Origin: Armillaria gallica
Taxonomy: Eukaryota; Basidiomycota; Agaricomycetes; Agaricales; Physalacriaceae
Assembly: GCA_037576215.1 (NCBI GenBank)
Contig: JBANDB010000003.1
Coordinates: 6,262,001-6,326,000 of the forward strand
Length of the DNA stretch: 64,000 nt
Direction of reading: 5' to 3'
The notes under the pieces are model-generated. The model did no database searches and was not told the DNA's origin. It saw only the letters and a program-made list of their open reading frames with translations. The stretch's first letter is position 1; each line of letters starts with the position of its first letter. Below, one piece after another: positions 46,111 through 57,957 of this stretch. Position numbers and translations under genes: made by a program.

Positions 46111-46757
46111 AAATGAATGGTTACCATTGCTTTCGTCTTCTGATTGTTCGCCTGGACAATGACTTGCGTTTTTTGTCCCAGACTCGGTAACACTATGGCT
46201 CCCAAATTTGCGACCAATTCCGCCACTTGCAAAATCTTTTTGTTGTCTGAACAGGCTGCAGCCTGCGTTTCGCATGAAATCAAACGCCAATCGTGGCATT
46301 CGACGGCGAAGAGCTGCCTTGTGCACTCGGATGATCTGACTTCTTTGACTAGCAAAATCCGACATGCGACTCCGTATAGTTTAGGCGTACGAAGCTAGAA
46401 ACAAGCCTTTCAGGAATAGACATGTTGGCAGTGCCTGTAACTCGGGGTTGTATTGTACTGAGCGCACTGGCTAGTATCTTTTCCTGCTCTTAAATTCTCA
46501 GTGATCTAGTTCCAAAATACAAGAATCTGTGTCTAAGGTTCTTCTTGGCCATCTTCAGGCGTCTCCGGAGGATATGATCAGGACCATCACGACGCACCTA
46601 ATGCTCAGCGCTTGTATATATACGGTAATTTCGGCTCTGTGGTCTTTCTCTCACGCGGTCTTGTTCAGACTCTTACCATCACTCCAGTGGTAGCACTTCA
46701 TCGTCAACGATCGCAGTCCTCTGAACTGAAAACTGGACTGCAGCTTTCTCCTGCGAT
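46111..46757. other. Unassigned stretch, partly open minus frame
   Basis: The minus-strand 144-codon frame (46355-45924) continues through the right repeat; the sequence CETQAAACSDNKKILQVAEL is coding-like but unrecognised. Nothing else is seen to 46757. Confidence 0.3.
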
Positions 46758-47312
46758 ATGAGCACCACTTGCCTCGTCTACGATAGTCCAACCGTCAGCA
46801 CAAAATGTGCAAGATGCAGGAGTGTCTATTACTGCAGTAAGACGCCCATAGCACAGGTGGATCTTTTTTATTTTCTTTGTACATCGTGAAGATGTTCTCA
46901 TGTGGATTTCGAATAGGACTGGTCTACTCATAAAGCATACTGCAAACAAGTCAGCGCAGCCGGAGCAAAGACCTTCGATTGCTATCCTATTTGGCGTTCA
47001 TGAAACCAAACCTCGCCTCATCAAAATTCCGTGGTCGTACGGTCCCGTTGATAAAGACGGGTCTTCAAGAGGAAGCTGGCAAAATCTGGACGACGAGCTA
47101 TGGTTCAGCAGCGGCTGCTGTCTTCGCACCCTGTACATTCAGACTTTTGGGGCTAATGGACCACCCCCTGCACTCTTGCAGTGCTATACGATGATAACTT
47201 TGTGATTAACGGCTCTCCGATCAATTGGTGCGTCCAAATTGTTACTCAAGGCAAAGCCGCGCACCCTTGGGCGGGAAACCTTTTAGCTCTTAGGGCACAG
47301 GGAATGCCCTAA
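46758..47312 (+). pseudogene. MYND-finger protein gene, frameshifted
   Basis: ATG at 46758 (MSTTCLVYDSPTVSTKCARC) leads into RSVYYCSKTPIAQ, then a 60 nt intron and DWSTHKAYCKQVSAAGAKTF: a compact MYND zinc finger with the expected cysteine and WxxHxxxC spacing. After a frame change the sequence reads AILFGVHETKPRLIKIPWSY, WQNLDDELWFSS, LRTLYIQTFGANGPPP, and after a second change VLYDDNFVINGSPINWCVQ and WAGNLLALRAQG, ending at TAA 47310-47312. The order matches a protein type common in agarics. Two frame changes without plausible introns (near 46973 and 47175) mark it as a pseudogene, unless they are assembly errors. Confidence 0.65.
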
Positions 47313-48007
47313 GATTGGTACAACAATGCAGTTATGGAGGAGGATTTGTCCCCGCCGATTCAGTAGTTTGAGGATTATGGAGAATAGGCTGAGCCAGTTA
47401 CACCTGGTCGTCGATGTTCTTTTTGATGTCTTTACTGTCTTGCTTGTTCATGAACGTTATCTGGCTCGCGATGTATCTCATATATGTATAGGACTGAGTA
47501 CATACTATAGACTGCATTATACCGCACATCAAGTACGGCACGTCGCGCGTCCCAGTTGTAAATGCCGCATATTGCGTGGATGGCTATGTAGAACTGCATA
47601 CGTCTGTTCCCATCATATCGTATAGTATATTACCATTTCTAATCAGCATAACACTGTCGTCACTATGCCCGAGTCCGTGGGCAGTGGCTCAGAACTCAGG
47701 ATACAGAATGAGATTTGAAGTCAAATGGCTCCAACGTCTCTCTCAAACCTAAAGTCCTTGCTTCCCCTCTCCAAGAGCGCCTATCATACGAGCTTGTTCT
47801 TCCAACCTTTCTCCCTCCATGCGTTCAAACTTACAGGAAACTCCGCCATCACTCCTAGAACTGTGCTATCATGCGTGATTTAGAGTAGGACATCTGGATG
47901 CGTGTTGAGCTTGGTCAAATTGCGGAGCGTCTCGTTTGTCGTTGGTACGTCCTGGTACATTGACCGAGAAGGAGTAGCAACATAGGGGCACATACAGGTG
48001 CGAAGTC
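47313..48007. other. Intergenic, no supported gene
   Basis: A 99-codon plus frame at 47326-47625 has no recognisable content. Confidence 0.3.
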
Positions 48008-48923
48008 TTAGATGAGGTGCTTGGAAAATGACTCTCGTAAGGAGGAGCAGGCCGCATATCCCCCGTATGGTGGCAACGGTCCCGGCCTAGAGGCTAGAAG
48101 AATGAACGTGGCTGGCGTTACACGTGCGAGAGCTGAGAGATGTCCTGTAGAATGCTGTGAAGATCCTGAGATGAGGTTCGAGGAGGGTATAGAGCTAGTA
48201 TGCGACCTGGAGTATCCAGGATGTAAAACTTCCGTCGCCGAAATAGTCGAGGGCAGGAAGATCCGCAATGCGTAGCGATACCTTCGAAAAGGGTCGCTTT
48301 TCGTCCACTGGGGTCGCTGGTTAGTAATCTACGAAACGGTATATGGAAACGTACGCAAGATCGCTCTCGGTTGATTTGGTGCTGGGGTCACTTGGATAAG
48401 TCCTGAGATCCGAACCAGGTACCAACGACGAGCTTGGTGGTCCGAGGGAATTTGGACGTCACCTGTGGTTTCATAAATGGCTAGTGTAAACGAAGGATGC
48501 CATCAGCGCACCTGCATGGTCCAGGTGGGTGTGATTCAACGAAATATCCAGTCAGTGAGGACTAATAAAGAATAAGGGATTGAAAAATTATCACTTCCAT
48601 ATGACGGCTTTAACGCTCCCAAGATCTACATCACCCTTCGTGAGCTTCTCTGGAACATCCGTAGACGCTTCTATCGTCTCCCGCACATTAAGTCCTCCGA
48701 GACTCCCGATGTACCTATGCACGGCGGGAGACAGGCTCTCAGAGTTCTCGCGTAATACAAGGTCATCCCTTTGTCGTGACGCGTAAATGGGGCCTGAGAA
48801 AAACTCATGACCTTCAACAACCGGGGTAAAGAAGAGAGAAGCAGGGAGACATTTTAGCTGTCCGACGTTGAGCGCTTTTACGACGACTGGGGATGTCGAG
48901 GGTGGGATCATGGTGGCGGACAT
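48008..48923 (-). pseudogene. Metallo-beta-lactamase-fold hydrolase gene, decayed
   Basis: ATG at 48923 (MSATMIPPSTSPVVVKALNV). The N-terminus (CLPASLFFTPVVEGHEFFSG, YIGSLGGLNVRETIEASTDV, VDLGSVKAVIW) is followed after an intron by the metal-binding motif NHTHLDHA (48513-48536), SKFPRTTKLVVGTWFG, DLPALDYFGDGSF, and GHLSALARVTPATFILL. These blocks are in the order of fungal MBL-fold lactonase-like proteins but fall into different frames; the join at about 48215 needs one extra base. The second half also lacks the usual GGD.CHH metal ligands (SRPG there). It is therefore a relic. Confidence 0.6.
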
Positions 48924-50046
48924 TAGAGAAAGGCTGTAACATGTCCAGCCTATAAATGAGAGTCAGAGTCATGAGGACCCATCACAGGGTTGCCGTTGGA
49001 GAGTGTATGTAGAATCTTTGGTAATTGGAACCCAAGACTGTGAGAAGACGCGGGAGAGTGAATGGTTGAGTTCGTTCGTTGTTGGTCTTGGGTCCTCAGA
49101 AACGTGAAATGTTGCGGTCAGGTGTAGTGGTAAAGTGGTAGCGATGAACGCCAGATGGTGACTGGGTCATTCTCGCTCATTGACCTGTCGCGGAATCATA
49201 GGATCCGAGGAGCTAGCATCACGACACAAGACCTGCATTCAAAGAAGCAAAGAGCATCCGGTGGGCATGCAAGCTAGAATGCCCGATACAGTGAGGTATA
49301 CTATATCGTCGACTATCAACATGAGAAAGTGGAAGGTTCAACGAACAGTTCGGCCCGGTTCTTGATGCCAAAAAGAAGATTCGTTGAATTGTACGTAAAC
49401 CGGGTGTTCAAAGACGCGTCTGGCTTTCATGATATCAACGATAGCGATAAGGTGAGCGCGTATGTTTTTCGGTCTTATTATGAGTCTCTGGTAGAGTTTG
49501 TTGATCCTTTGACAGCAGACGTGCATGGTTGTAACTGTTGGAAAATCAGAATCCAAATCGATATCAGATGATCAGTGCGAAAAGAAGTGAACGTAAAGCC
49601 AGACTCCAACTGGGAGGGTCCCACCGAGGAAACGGATTACGACTTTCTCAGTTTTCGATCCAAGTAGTACGTTTAGCAGTCAGGGCGAACTGTCTGTGAC
49701 CATTTCCGATTGTCGCCCGGTGAACAGCTGAGTACGAAGGGAGTTCCGCGCACGTTCCGATGCCAGCACCGCCGGTAAGTCCTTCAAGAATTCAAGATCT
49801 ACTGAATCTGTTTCGTCCCAGAATACAGCAATCATGGAAAAAAGCATGTTCCGGACACCAGAATCAGGCCAAGAAACAGGGAGAGAAAAGAATAAAAAAA
49901 CGTAAAGCCTTCGAGCTGATATGAAGAGCTTCAGATGGAAACCGATGGAAACTGCGAACGCAGAGTCAGACACGAGGTTTGACTCATGACGTTGAGGCCG
50001 CAATACTATTTATATAGCCGAAAGGTCAAATTTTTCTTTCAACCTA
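48924..50046. other. Intergenic, no named gene
   Basis: An 80-codon plus frame at 49329-49571 (FVELYVNRVFKDASGFHDIN, then SAYVFRSYYESLVEFVDPLT) looks coding-like but starts without a clear ATG context and has no recognised family. The rest shows nothing. Confidence 0.3.
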
Positions 50047-51743
50047 ATGGATCCTTGCCCACCCACCGAGGAGACTGGCCTTCTCACCCCTACCTCTACC
50101 TCTACTCTTTCCTCCCAAAAGCGACGCTCACGACCCGCGACACCTTTACCGCACCTGCAGATATGGGTAGTCCTGGTGCTGCAGATATGCGAACCGATAA
50201 CAAGCCAGAGTATCTATCCTTACATCAACCAGGTGCGTCGTCCCAGCGCACCATGGCCTGCTCGTGACTGACTTTTGCTCTGTAGCTGGTGAGCGAGCTG
50301 GATATCACTGGGGGGGACGATAGACGGGTCGGATATTACGCTGGCTTGATCGTATGTCTCGCTTTTGTTTTCGCGTCCATCTGCCAAGGCTCAGCGAGGA
50401 CACTTGTAGGAGTCCCTCTTCTTCGCGACTGAAGCTATAACAGTTCTCCATTGGAGTCGGCTCTCCGACATCGTAGGGCGGAAACCCGTCCTGATGATTG
50501 GACTGGTCGGGTCCGCCATCTCAATGCTATCATTCGGTCTGTCAAGAACTTTCTGGGCACTGGTGATCAGTCGCTGTGTCACCGGGTTGCTGAATGGGAA
50601 CATTGGTTCGTGATTCCTGCTTCTCGACACTGAACATGAATGAAACTTTCCTGGACAGGTGTGATGAAAAGCGTCATGGGTGACTTGACCGACCCGTCTA
50701 ATCGCGCGGAAGGATTCGCACTTATGCCTGTCGTATGGTCTTTTGGGGCGACGATGGGGTAGGTACATCATCGTAATTTGATCTCGTTAACTAAAAAAAA
50801 TCACCCGCAGCCCTCTTATCGGCGGTACATTCGCACGTCCTCACGAACGATTTCCCGAAATCTTCTCAAGCGCCTTTTGGGAACAATATCCCTACTTTCT
50901 CCCATGCCTTGTCTCCTCATTCTTCGTCTTCGTCTCCTTCTTAATAACACTTGTCTTATTCAAAGAGGTCAGAGCGTATAATCTACCAACTCTACCCACG
51001 ACTAACCCGCTCCTCTCCAGACTGTACCAAAACACCGCCGTCGCTCCCGGTCCTATGACTCTATAGAAACTCAAAACTCATCGAAAAAGCGTAACGAACC
51101 TGTCCCACTCCGTGGGTTGCTCATCTTTCCCGTCTTAATTTCCGTGGCGAACTACGTCACACTTGCCTTCCTCAATATCGCTTTCAATGCACTCTTTCCT
51201 CTCTTTCTCGCTATGCCACCTTCCATAGGCGGGCTGGGCATGCCTCCCTCGACTATTGGCTATATCATGGGCGTCTACGGCGCCTCTACTGGTATCTTCC
51301 AATTTTTCTTCTTCGCCAAGATAGTCAGAGGGCTAGGCGAACGCCGGGTGTTCATCAACGGCATGCTCGCGCTTCCCCTTATGTTTGCGCTCTTCCCTAT
51401 CATCAGCTCCTGCGGAGGTACGCCCTGGATTTGGGTAGGCATTGCATGCATAATCATGTTGTCCATCATCATGGACATGTCGTACGGCGCCATATTCATG
51501 TTCATTACCGCTTCTGCGCCGAGTAAAGCGTCCTTGGGCGCGACGAACGGGCTTTCGCAGACTACGGCCTCTATTGCGAGGGCTATAGGGCCTGCGCTCG
51601 CGACGTCTTTGTTTTCGCTTTCGGTGGAAAAGAACGTGCTTGGGGGATATGGAGCGTATGCTTTGTTTGTGGTGTTATCGGTCCTTGCGCTGAGCTTGGC
51701 AGTGAAGCTGCCGATGGAGATCTGGGAAGAGGATGATGAATAG
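50047..51743 (+). CDS. MFS transporter, ZIFL/multidrug-like
   Basis: ATG at 50047 (MDPCPPTEETGLLTPTSTST), stop TAG 51741-51743, several introns of about 50 nt. After a Ser/Thr-rich N-terminus: LQIWVVLVLQICEPITSQSI (TM1), YPYINQ, YYAGLIESLFFATEAITVLH, the motif WSRLSDIVGRKPVLMIGLVG between TM2 and TM3, VISRCVTGLLNGNIGVMKSV, MPVVWSFGATMGPLIGG, and a C-terminal half with GLLIFPVLISVANYVTLAFL, YIMGVYGASTGIFQFFFFAK, IIMDMSYGAIFMFITASAP and GLSQTTASIARAIGPALATS. These are hallmarks of the fungal MFS group related to zinc-induced facilitators. It likely exports small molecules at the plasma or vacuolar membrane. Cargo unknown. Confidence 0.87.
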
Positions 51744-51949
51744 ATGATGGAAAAATGACGCGAGATTATAACCCTAGGCGGAGCGGCAGTCTAGCGTTAT
51801 CTATCTGCATGTGACTCGAACAGCATTGATTTCACGTTTCTTTTGCATTTGTCCTGCGATGCCATAGATGAACTGTTTTTGCTGTATCTTGCTTTCACTG
51901 TTGAATCATATACTTATTTCCAGTTTTACCTAAGCCAGCTGAGCCGGCC
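51744..51949. other. 3' flank of the MFS gene
   Basis: No coding feature; presumed 3' UTR. Confidence 0.3.
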
Positions 51950-52390
51950 CTCAAGTGCCCACTGCCATGTTGGTCTTATCTTTGGTTTTCCGTCCATTTC
52001 ACTGGGTGTCGCACGCTCCAAAAGGAGAAAAAGAATAAAAAAAGAAAGATTTCGGACCAAGTTCGCGCCCCACAATTGGTGACCCCGATTCGGCGATTCA
52101 ACAGCCTTGCGGCCTCCGCCAAATGTTGGGAACGCCTCCATTTTGGCGTACACAAATTTACAGACGTCATACCATCCTGCAGCCATTGAACTATCACCTC
52201 GTAAGTCTTCTGCACGGACTGCACCGCCGGAAAAATGCATTTGAAGCACATTTTTTGATCCAGAGGGCTCACATACGATGCAGCTGCAGGCGGTGTTACA
52301 TTCTATCAATGATAGCCCTTGGGAGCCTTGGGCGGCAAAATATGGCGAAGTGCTGGGGGTGTATTTGTGACGGAAGTACAAATTAAATTT
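51950..52390 (+). mobile_element. Retrotransposon remnant (LTR end, primer site, gag start)
   Basis: GCGCCCCACAATTGGTGACCCCGA (about 52059-52082, shown only as the CACA end and the TTGGTGACCCCGA site) resembles an LTR terminus followed by a primer-binding site. Downstream a plus-strand frame gives TSYHPAAIELSPRKSSART and LHSINDSPWEPWAAKYGEV, separated by TGA and TAA stops, like a decayed capsid start. No second LTR was found. Confidence 0.4.
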
Positions 52391-52699
52391 TTCAAGTAGA
52401 TTTTGAGTCCCAATTTTACATTTTCTGTGGGGAAAGCCTTGATTTCATGCATTTAATGCGTAGTTCCTCTGTTTTTTTCCTCCGAAATGCCACGAATTCT
52501 TAAGAGAGGGGACCACAATACCAAAGACTAGTCGGTCTCAGTGAATAACGGGTCAGTAAATGTATTTTGCATGACAGAGATTGAAAATTGTGCACCAAAG
52601 GAAGATATGAGTGTACAGATTGAATTTCGGGAATTAAACTATGCATGTAGAAACAAAATACTTGCAAAATACGGGTAGGGAGCAACAGCGAGAAACGTC
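52391..52699. other. Intergenic, AT-rich
   Basis: Nothing supported apart from AT-rich sequence. Confidence 0.3.
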
Positions 52700-53009
52700 G
52701 CAGCAGATAAGTCCGGGCCGATGGCAGATAACATAGGGGCTATTGGCAGATAACATTGGCAGGGATTTACCCTTTTCATGATTATCCGTTTACACACCTG
52801 GTTTTTCGTTCCCATACTTTACTATACTATAAACCACATTCTATTCGTCCTATCTACAGAGGATCCTGAGTAAAGGTGAAGAAATGGACCCATGAAAAAT
52901 CTGCGAAATCGTGGGATACTGCTGCCCAATATGGGCATGGCAGATAACTGGCAGATAACTACCCAGCGGAACCGGCGGTAAACCTTATCTTTCTATCGCA
53001 TTCACTGAT
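52700..53009. repeat. Cluster of GGCAGATAA repeats
   Basis: Four direct copies of GGCAGATAA occur at about 52720, 52746, 52928 and 52938, with a GCAGATAA variant near 52700, and an inverted TTATCTGCC near 53159. Such clusters are typical of the subterminal zones of DNA transposons. The element's borders are not clear. Confidence 0.5.
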
Positions 53010-54816
53010 CTTTTCGGCGGTTAACAATTTCACTTGGACAATTTCACTTTTTGCGCAAAATAATCACTTAACTTAAGTTCACTTTTGGCAGGTCAAGTGA
53101 ATTTGTCGCCTTCACTTGACCTCACTTGCACTTTTGCTTAGCTTTCACTTAGGATCGCTTATCTGCCGTTTTGGGTGTAATCCTATTTCTATGATTCATT
53201 ATAGCATTGGGCAAGGCTATTGCGGTTGCAGTATCGTATCATGCCCGAATATAAGTCAGTCCAAATGATTTGGTGTGAAGCGGAACCAAATTAGGCGAGG
53301 AGAACTTTGGCCACGTAAACGGTCTCTCTCTCTCCAACGATGCTCTTGGATTCTTTCGTTGCCGATCTGACCACGAATCGATTGTCCAGATTATGACCTG
53401 CATTGGCCTTAAGTACCTGCATTTCTTGGTCCTACTCAAGCTACTCTCTTCCTGGATCACACACGGACTGGCCTTGGGTTCCCGCTCCGAGTCTGATGTA
53501 GCACCATTATCTCTATGTTTGATTACTCTACAATGCAATGAGCCGGTTTCTTTCCAATAATATGGGTGGATTCTAAGTGTCTCCTTCGGCCGTTTAAGAG
53601 GACACTACTTAGCGGGTTTCCAAGTTCCATGAGTTTCGCTCCCCTATCTATTTTATGGTGCGTCACTTGCTCTATCTCTATTATCACAATACTGAATCAC
53701 CCTTGTCTTTCAGACTTTCATTTTTATGGAGGCAAAATTGCTCGACTGGAACTCGTAGTAAGAGTATATAATAAATTCGGATTTGCCAGGCTAGAACGGA
53801 ACGACAACTTACCTTCCTCATGAGTCCGAACATTCTACGCAGCCCGGCCTTTGCAAGCGCGTCTTTAGGACGTGTTTGATGCAGCCAGGAGGCTTGGACT
53901 CCAACCGGCGCCTGGATTCCACCGCAAGAATTATACCTGCCGTATCATGGCCAGCCTATCATATATCATACCTCAGGGTGGCCCAGCGACACCACCAGTG
54001 CATGGAAATAGAAGGTACGTATCTAACGCAATAATTCTTCTTCGTAGGCTAAATTATTTGTACATACAATCTTGTTTGTGCACTTTGGGGCCCGAACGAC
54101 TCCCAAGTGACACCCTCCCGCTGTTCAAGTGAAGTAACTCTGACTGTCACTTCACTTTGTAGACGTAAGTGAGATGTAAGGAAAGCGAACCAAGTTTCAT
54201 ACCCGATTTCACTTGACGAGAGCATCTCTGGAGCTCACTTGAGGAGTCAACACCATGTCACCGTGAGTCATGCTTGCGTGTATTCGGTATACCGTATGAA
54301 GCCAAATAATCCAAATCATATTGAATGGTATCAAATGGTAAAGTAAACGAAGTGGCCGAAAGAGTCCTCAAAACAGGGATAACTTCTATGAATGAGTGAG
54401 CGAGCTAGCCTCAGCTAGGGAGATGACCTATAGGACCTGCATGGCAATAATATTTGCATCAGGATATAGAACGGCGATTTCTGGCATGTACCAGCACCTC
54501 CGTAACTCGTCCATGTAACATGTGGTTCACCGACATTCCCTACGAGGTAGTTGCGACCGAATGGAACACACAGATCTCGAGTGAATGAACGAGCATGGTA
54601 TGTTTAGCCAGCTATGATATAACAAAGGTTCATGAACATAGTGCGATCGATATGGGCAGACAAATCTAAGATGTAGGCTGGTGAGCAATACAGAGGGAGA
54701 CGTCGTAGTATCAAGCAAGTGCCAAGTGAGAGCAAGTGAACGAAGTGAGTATGCCAAATCGGGCAGGAGAATAAGTGAAAAAGTTCAAATAAGTGACAAA
54801 AAGTTAGCCGAAAAAG
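53010..54816. mobile_element. 1.8 kb hAT-like non-autonomous element
   Basis: Ends CTTTTCGGCGGTTAAC (53010) and GTTAGCCGAAAAAG (to 54816) are imperfect inverted repeats. Each end carries many copies of TTCACTT/AAGTGAA in inverted arrangement (at least six within 150 bp of each end). The flanks TCACTGAT and TCACTTTA are similar 8-mers, as expected of an aged hAT duplication. No transposase; internal frames are short. Confidence 0.55.
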
Positions 54817-55048
54817 TCACTTTATACGCTCTCGATCTTTTTCTCTTTGGTGGCATCTAGGTTGAATTCGAAACCAAGGGTCGATCGTGGTGTATTGCCA
54901 CTCCTGGCGGTTACGGAGGACAAAGACCTTCGCTAAACCATTATTCTTGTTTTCTTGGATTTGATATCATCGATCCCATTGATGATGGTTTCAAGACATA
55001 CAACTTGCTACTCGCTTGTCAATTTTACTTTAAATCCGAGCTATATTA
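54817..55048. other. 5' flank of the next gene
   Basis: Too short to hold a gene; nothing notable. Confidence 0.3.
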
Positions 55049-55986
55049 TGGCCGACTTCACGGCTGATTCCCTGTTCCCTGATTTATCGCCACCCTCATA
55101 TGGGGAGTCGTGATGCTTCCCAGTCGCCCTTAGCTCAGAGTCCTGATACCACTTGCAAAAGTATGGTTTTTTCGAGCTACGTTGACCCTGACTGATCGAG
55201 TGCCACTAGATATTTGGGAGGCCAGTGCGCCACCATTAAGAAACCCGTGGCCAGCATGCGACGAACTTGAGAGTCCATCTTTCTGCCACGCTCCTGACCC
55301 CGCCGAACCCTCTCTGGTGTCTCTCGCAAACGATATCAAACGCGAAATGGCCAATCTGAACGACATGTTACTGTAAGCCACCACAATTTCTAGGATATCA
55401 TTTCGTTTTACTGATGTCTGTTTAGACAATTTAAAGCTACAGCAGCTGCTGAGGTTGACTGTGATCCATTCGAATTAGACTACGCCTACGAGGAGCCAGC
55501 TACAGTTCTGCCTATGGACGAATTCTGGGATCTCGTCGACGACATCCGATACAAAAACCGACACGCCCCGGCTGTCATGTCCCCTCTGAATCCTCTCCGA
55601 GCCAAGGCTCCTCCAGACTTTTGGTGGGAGAGTGGCGCACTCTCACCTTTGCCCGAGAATCGGAAATACCACTGGAACATCGAGCGAATGCACACGATTG
55701 AAACGTTGTAAGCCCAAGTGTCATTTTTTCCCTGTAAATTTTACTGAAATGTGTGGGTGGCAGAGCTATCCCCTCCCCGGTTTTCCGTCGTCGGTACAAG
55801 TTCATTAAGCAGTGCAGACACTGCTGGCGCACTCGGTTCGAGCAATTGAGTTTGCAGAGATATATCCAGGGTAAGAACCTTCGTAAGAAGTATATGAAAT
55901 GCGTCGGGAATAGAGACAAGCATGGAGGATATGGAGTTTCTGTCGCTGAGAGCCCGCTCATGCACATGGCGCAAATGGGCACGTAG
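55049..55986 (+). CDS. Unrecognised spliced gene
   Basis: Three exons join cleanly: from about 55171 to 55372 (DRVPLDIWEASAPPLRNPWP then MANLNDMLL), 55426-55707 (FELDYAYEEPATVLPMDEFW, DLVDDIRYKNRHAPAVMSPL, KYHWNIERMHTIETL) and 55764-55986 (FRRRYKFIKQCRHCWRTRFE, QGKNLRKKYMKCVGNRDKHG, MHMAQMGT, stop TAG). Introns have GTAAG donors and TTTAG/GGCAG acceptors. The likely start is ATG 55049 (MADFTADSLFPDLSPPSYGE), but the first splice could not be made to fit, so the 5' end is uncertain or broken. The basic third exon contains CRHC. No family recognised; it sits between transposons and may be a lineage-specific gene. Confidence 0.55.
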
Positions 55987-56400
55987 CAGAAAGCAATAGT
56001 CCGTGTTTTTATCCTTATACATTATGTATTCACCTCATGGTCTACGAATAGTACAAGTGCTTGCAAGATCAAAACGGTTGTCAGATACAGAGCTCGCGAG
56101 ATGAGTAATACCATGACCAGATGATCATAGGTCTATGCTATGACTGTTTCCTTGAAGGGGAAACACGTACCGCGAATCAAGAAGACATGTCTTTTCATTG
56201 GAAGACCAGTTACAATGTAATCTCCGAATACGGCTCCAAGACTAGCTCCGCATGGACGGAAGAAAAGAATACATTCCTTATTTTTGTAAGCTATACGATC
56301 TATCTGTATCCATAGTTCGTTCTAATGTCAGAAATGTAGGGGGCCCTTTATTCTGCTCTCGTTCCGAGTCCTATGTATATAGGATACTCGGTTATTATGC
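55987..56400. other. Intergenic, no supported gene
   Basis: A 64-codon plus frame at 56121-56315 has no recognisable content. Confidence 0.3.
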
Positions 56401-56407
56401 GAGTTGA

Positions 56408-56830
56408 ACAGCCCGTGGGAAAATCTATTCGTGGTATCACGGCTTTTGCCGAATTGGCCATCTGAGGCTATCGTGGGAATATTTCTATTCGTTGTCGGCT
56501 TTCTCGGACTGGCTTGATAACCGTGCTTTGTCGGCTTTGTCGGTTTCCCCTCCTTTCTGTTTACTTGTCATACAATTTGTTTTTTCTGGTGACATTTTGC
56601 TGTGACATGACATGGTTACCGTAGTTATTATGCTGTCCTGAGCTGAGCATGGGAAAGAAATCTATTTGTGGTATCAAACCTTGCTGGAGTCGCTACCTGA
56701 GGACACCGTGGGAATTATTTCTATTTGTTCCCCATCTATTCCTGACTCTCTTTCCCATTTTTTTCCGACTCTCTACCTGAGCGTGTCATGGGAATTCTTT
56801 CTATCCGTTCCCTGTCAATTCCCCTCTTCT
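56408..56830 (+). repeat. Degenerate tandem repeats
   Basis: A unit with CTGAGG...GTGGGAAT.TTTCTATT.GTT recurs at about 56415, 56480, 56660, 56715 and 56795 with variable spacing. It is divergent but clearly related by eye. No coding content. Confidence 0.5.
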
Positions 56831-57957
56831 TCCCTCTGAATCTGATTCTGGTACCGTCTTTTTCTTATCTGGTAAGCATTCTGTACCATTTGATCATTTC
56901 TTGACTATCGCTTGCAAGATCAACTTCATCCTTGCGCCGTTTCTCATGAAATTTGAAAAGTATGACCAAGCATTGTGCTTTGATGATCGCCGAGTATATT
57001 GCGTCTGCGGATATTGGGTCGATTAGGTGACTCTTCATGGTGTGTTTGATATAGACTTACTGTTTCTGAACACCAACTGATTGCACACTTCCCTATGACT
57101 AGCACATATTCTGACCTTGCACTTACCGATGAGGCTCAAAGGTAATTCATTTAAGATGCAGCCACGTTTCAGATTCTGACTGTTGAACTAGATTTCACTC
57201 CCAGCTCTTTTCTTGGTCTCACAAGCCTCCAAATGTCCACTAATCAGCCATGGTTCTGTGTTCATGTGTGACCTCGTATGCAAGGCTCAAAAGCTCAATG
57301 CAGCACCGTTAGCTGTGATACATGCTTTGTGGACTAGTATTTTGGTATGCAATTTTTTCTCCATTACTTGTATCCTGTTTATATTTGGATAGCTTGCTTA
57401 CTCTGAGTCCAACACTAAGGACCTGTTTTTGGTAGCATTGTCAGCAGCCGTGCTCCTGAATCTCTTGAGCACACACGCAACATTACCATCTGTTCTGGTA
57501 GCCTGGTGACAATATCAAAGTTCTGGTTAGTAAAATTTGGCCTTGCTAACGCTGTTCTTCACTTATACTCCCATCCTCACAGATATTGATGTTGATATTC
57601 CACATGCGCTGTCAATTCAAGTTGGGGGGTAATGTATATGAGGGGTGTCCATACACCCAGAGCACGCGAAGAGGATGCTGCTGTGACCATTCTATGTATC
57701 TGCATTGATATCCTTTGACTTAAGTTGACTGAGCACCTCCAGAACCTTGCAATGTGTGCTTTCAAGTTCAGATACACTCACGGTAGCTCCTCGAATGTCG
57801 GGGTAAGTTTTCCTCTGTTCCATTGGTGTCTTTGTGTTACGATTTATTCGTTTTCACAGCATCTTATCTCTGGAAGATTAGATAAGATGCTTACTCACCC
57901 CTTATCTTTAGACCCGCGACTCCTGGAGAGTCTTCATAAATCTTCACATCACTATCG
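56831..57957. other. Intergenic, T-rich, no supported gene
   Basis: Nothing recognised in 1.1 kb of T-rich plus-strand sequence upstream of the gypsy element. Confidence 0.3.

Noticed and set aside
49102..49180. GTGTAGTGGTAAAG box-A-like sequence suggesting a tRNA
   Set aside because: No box B and no foldable arms.
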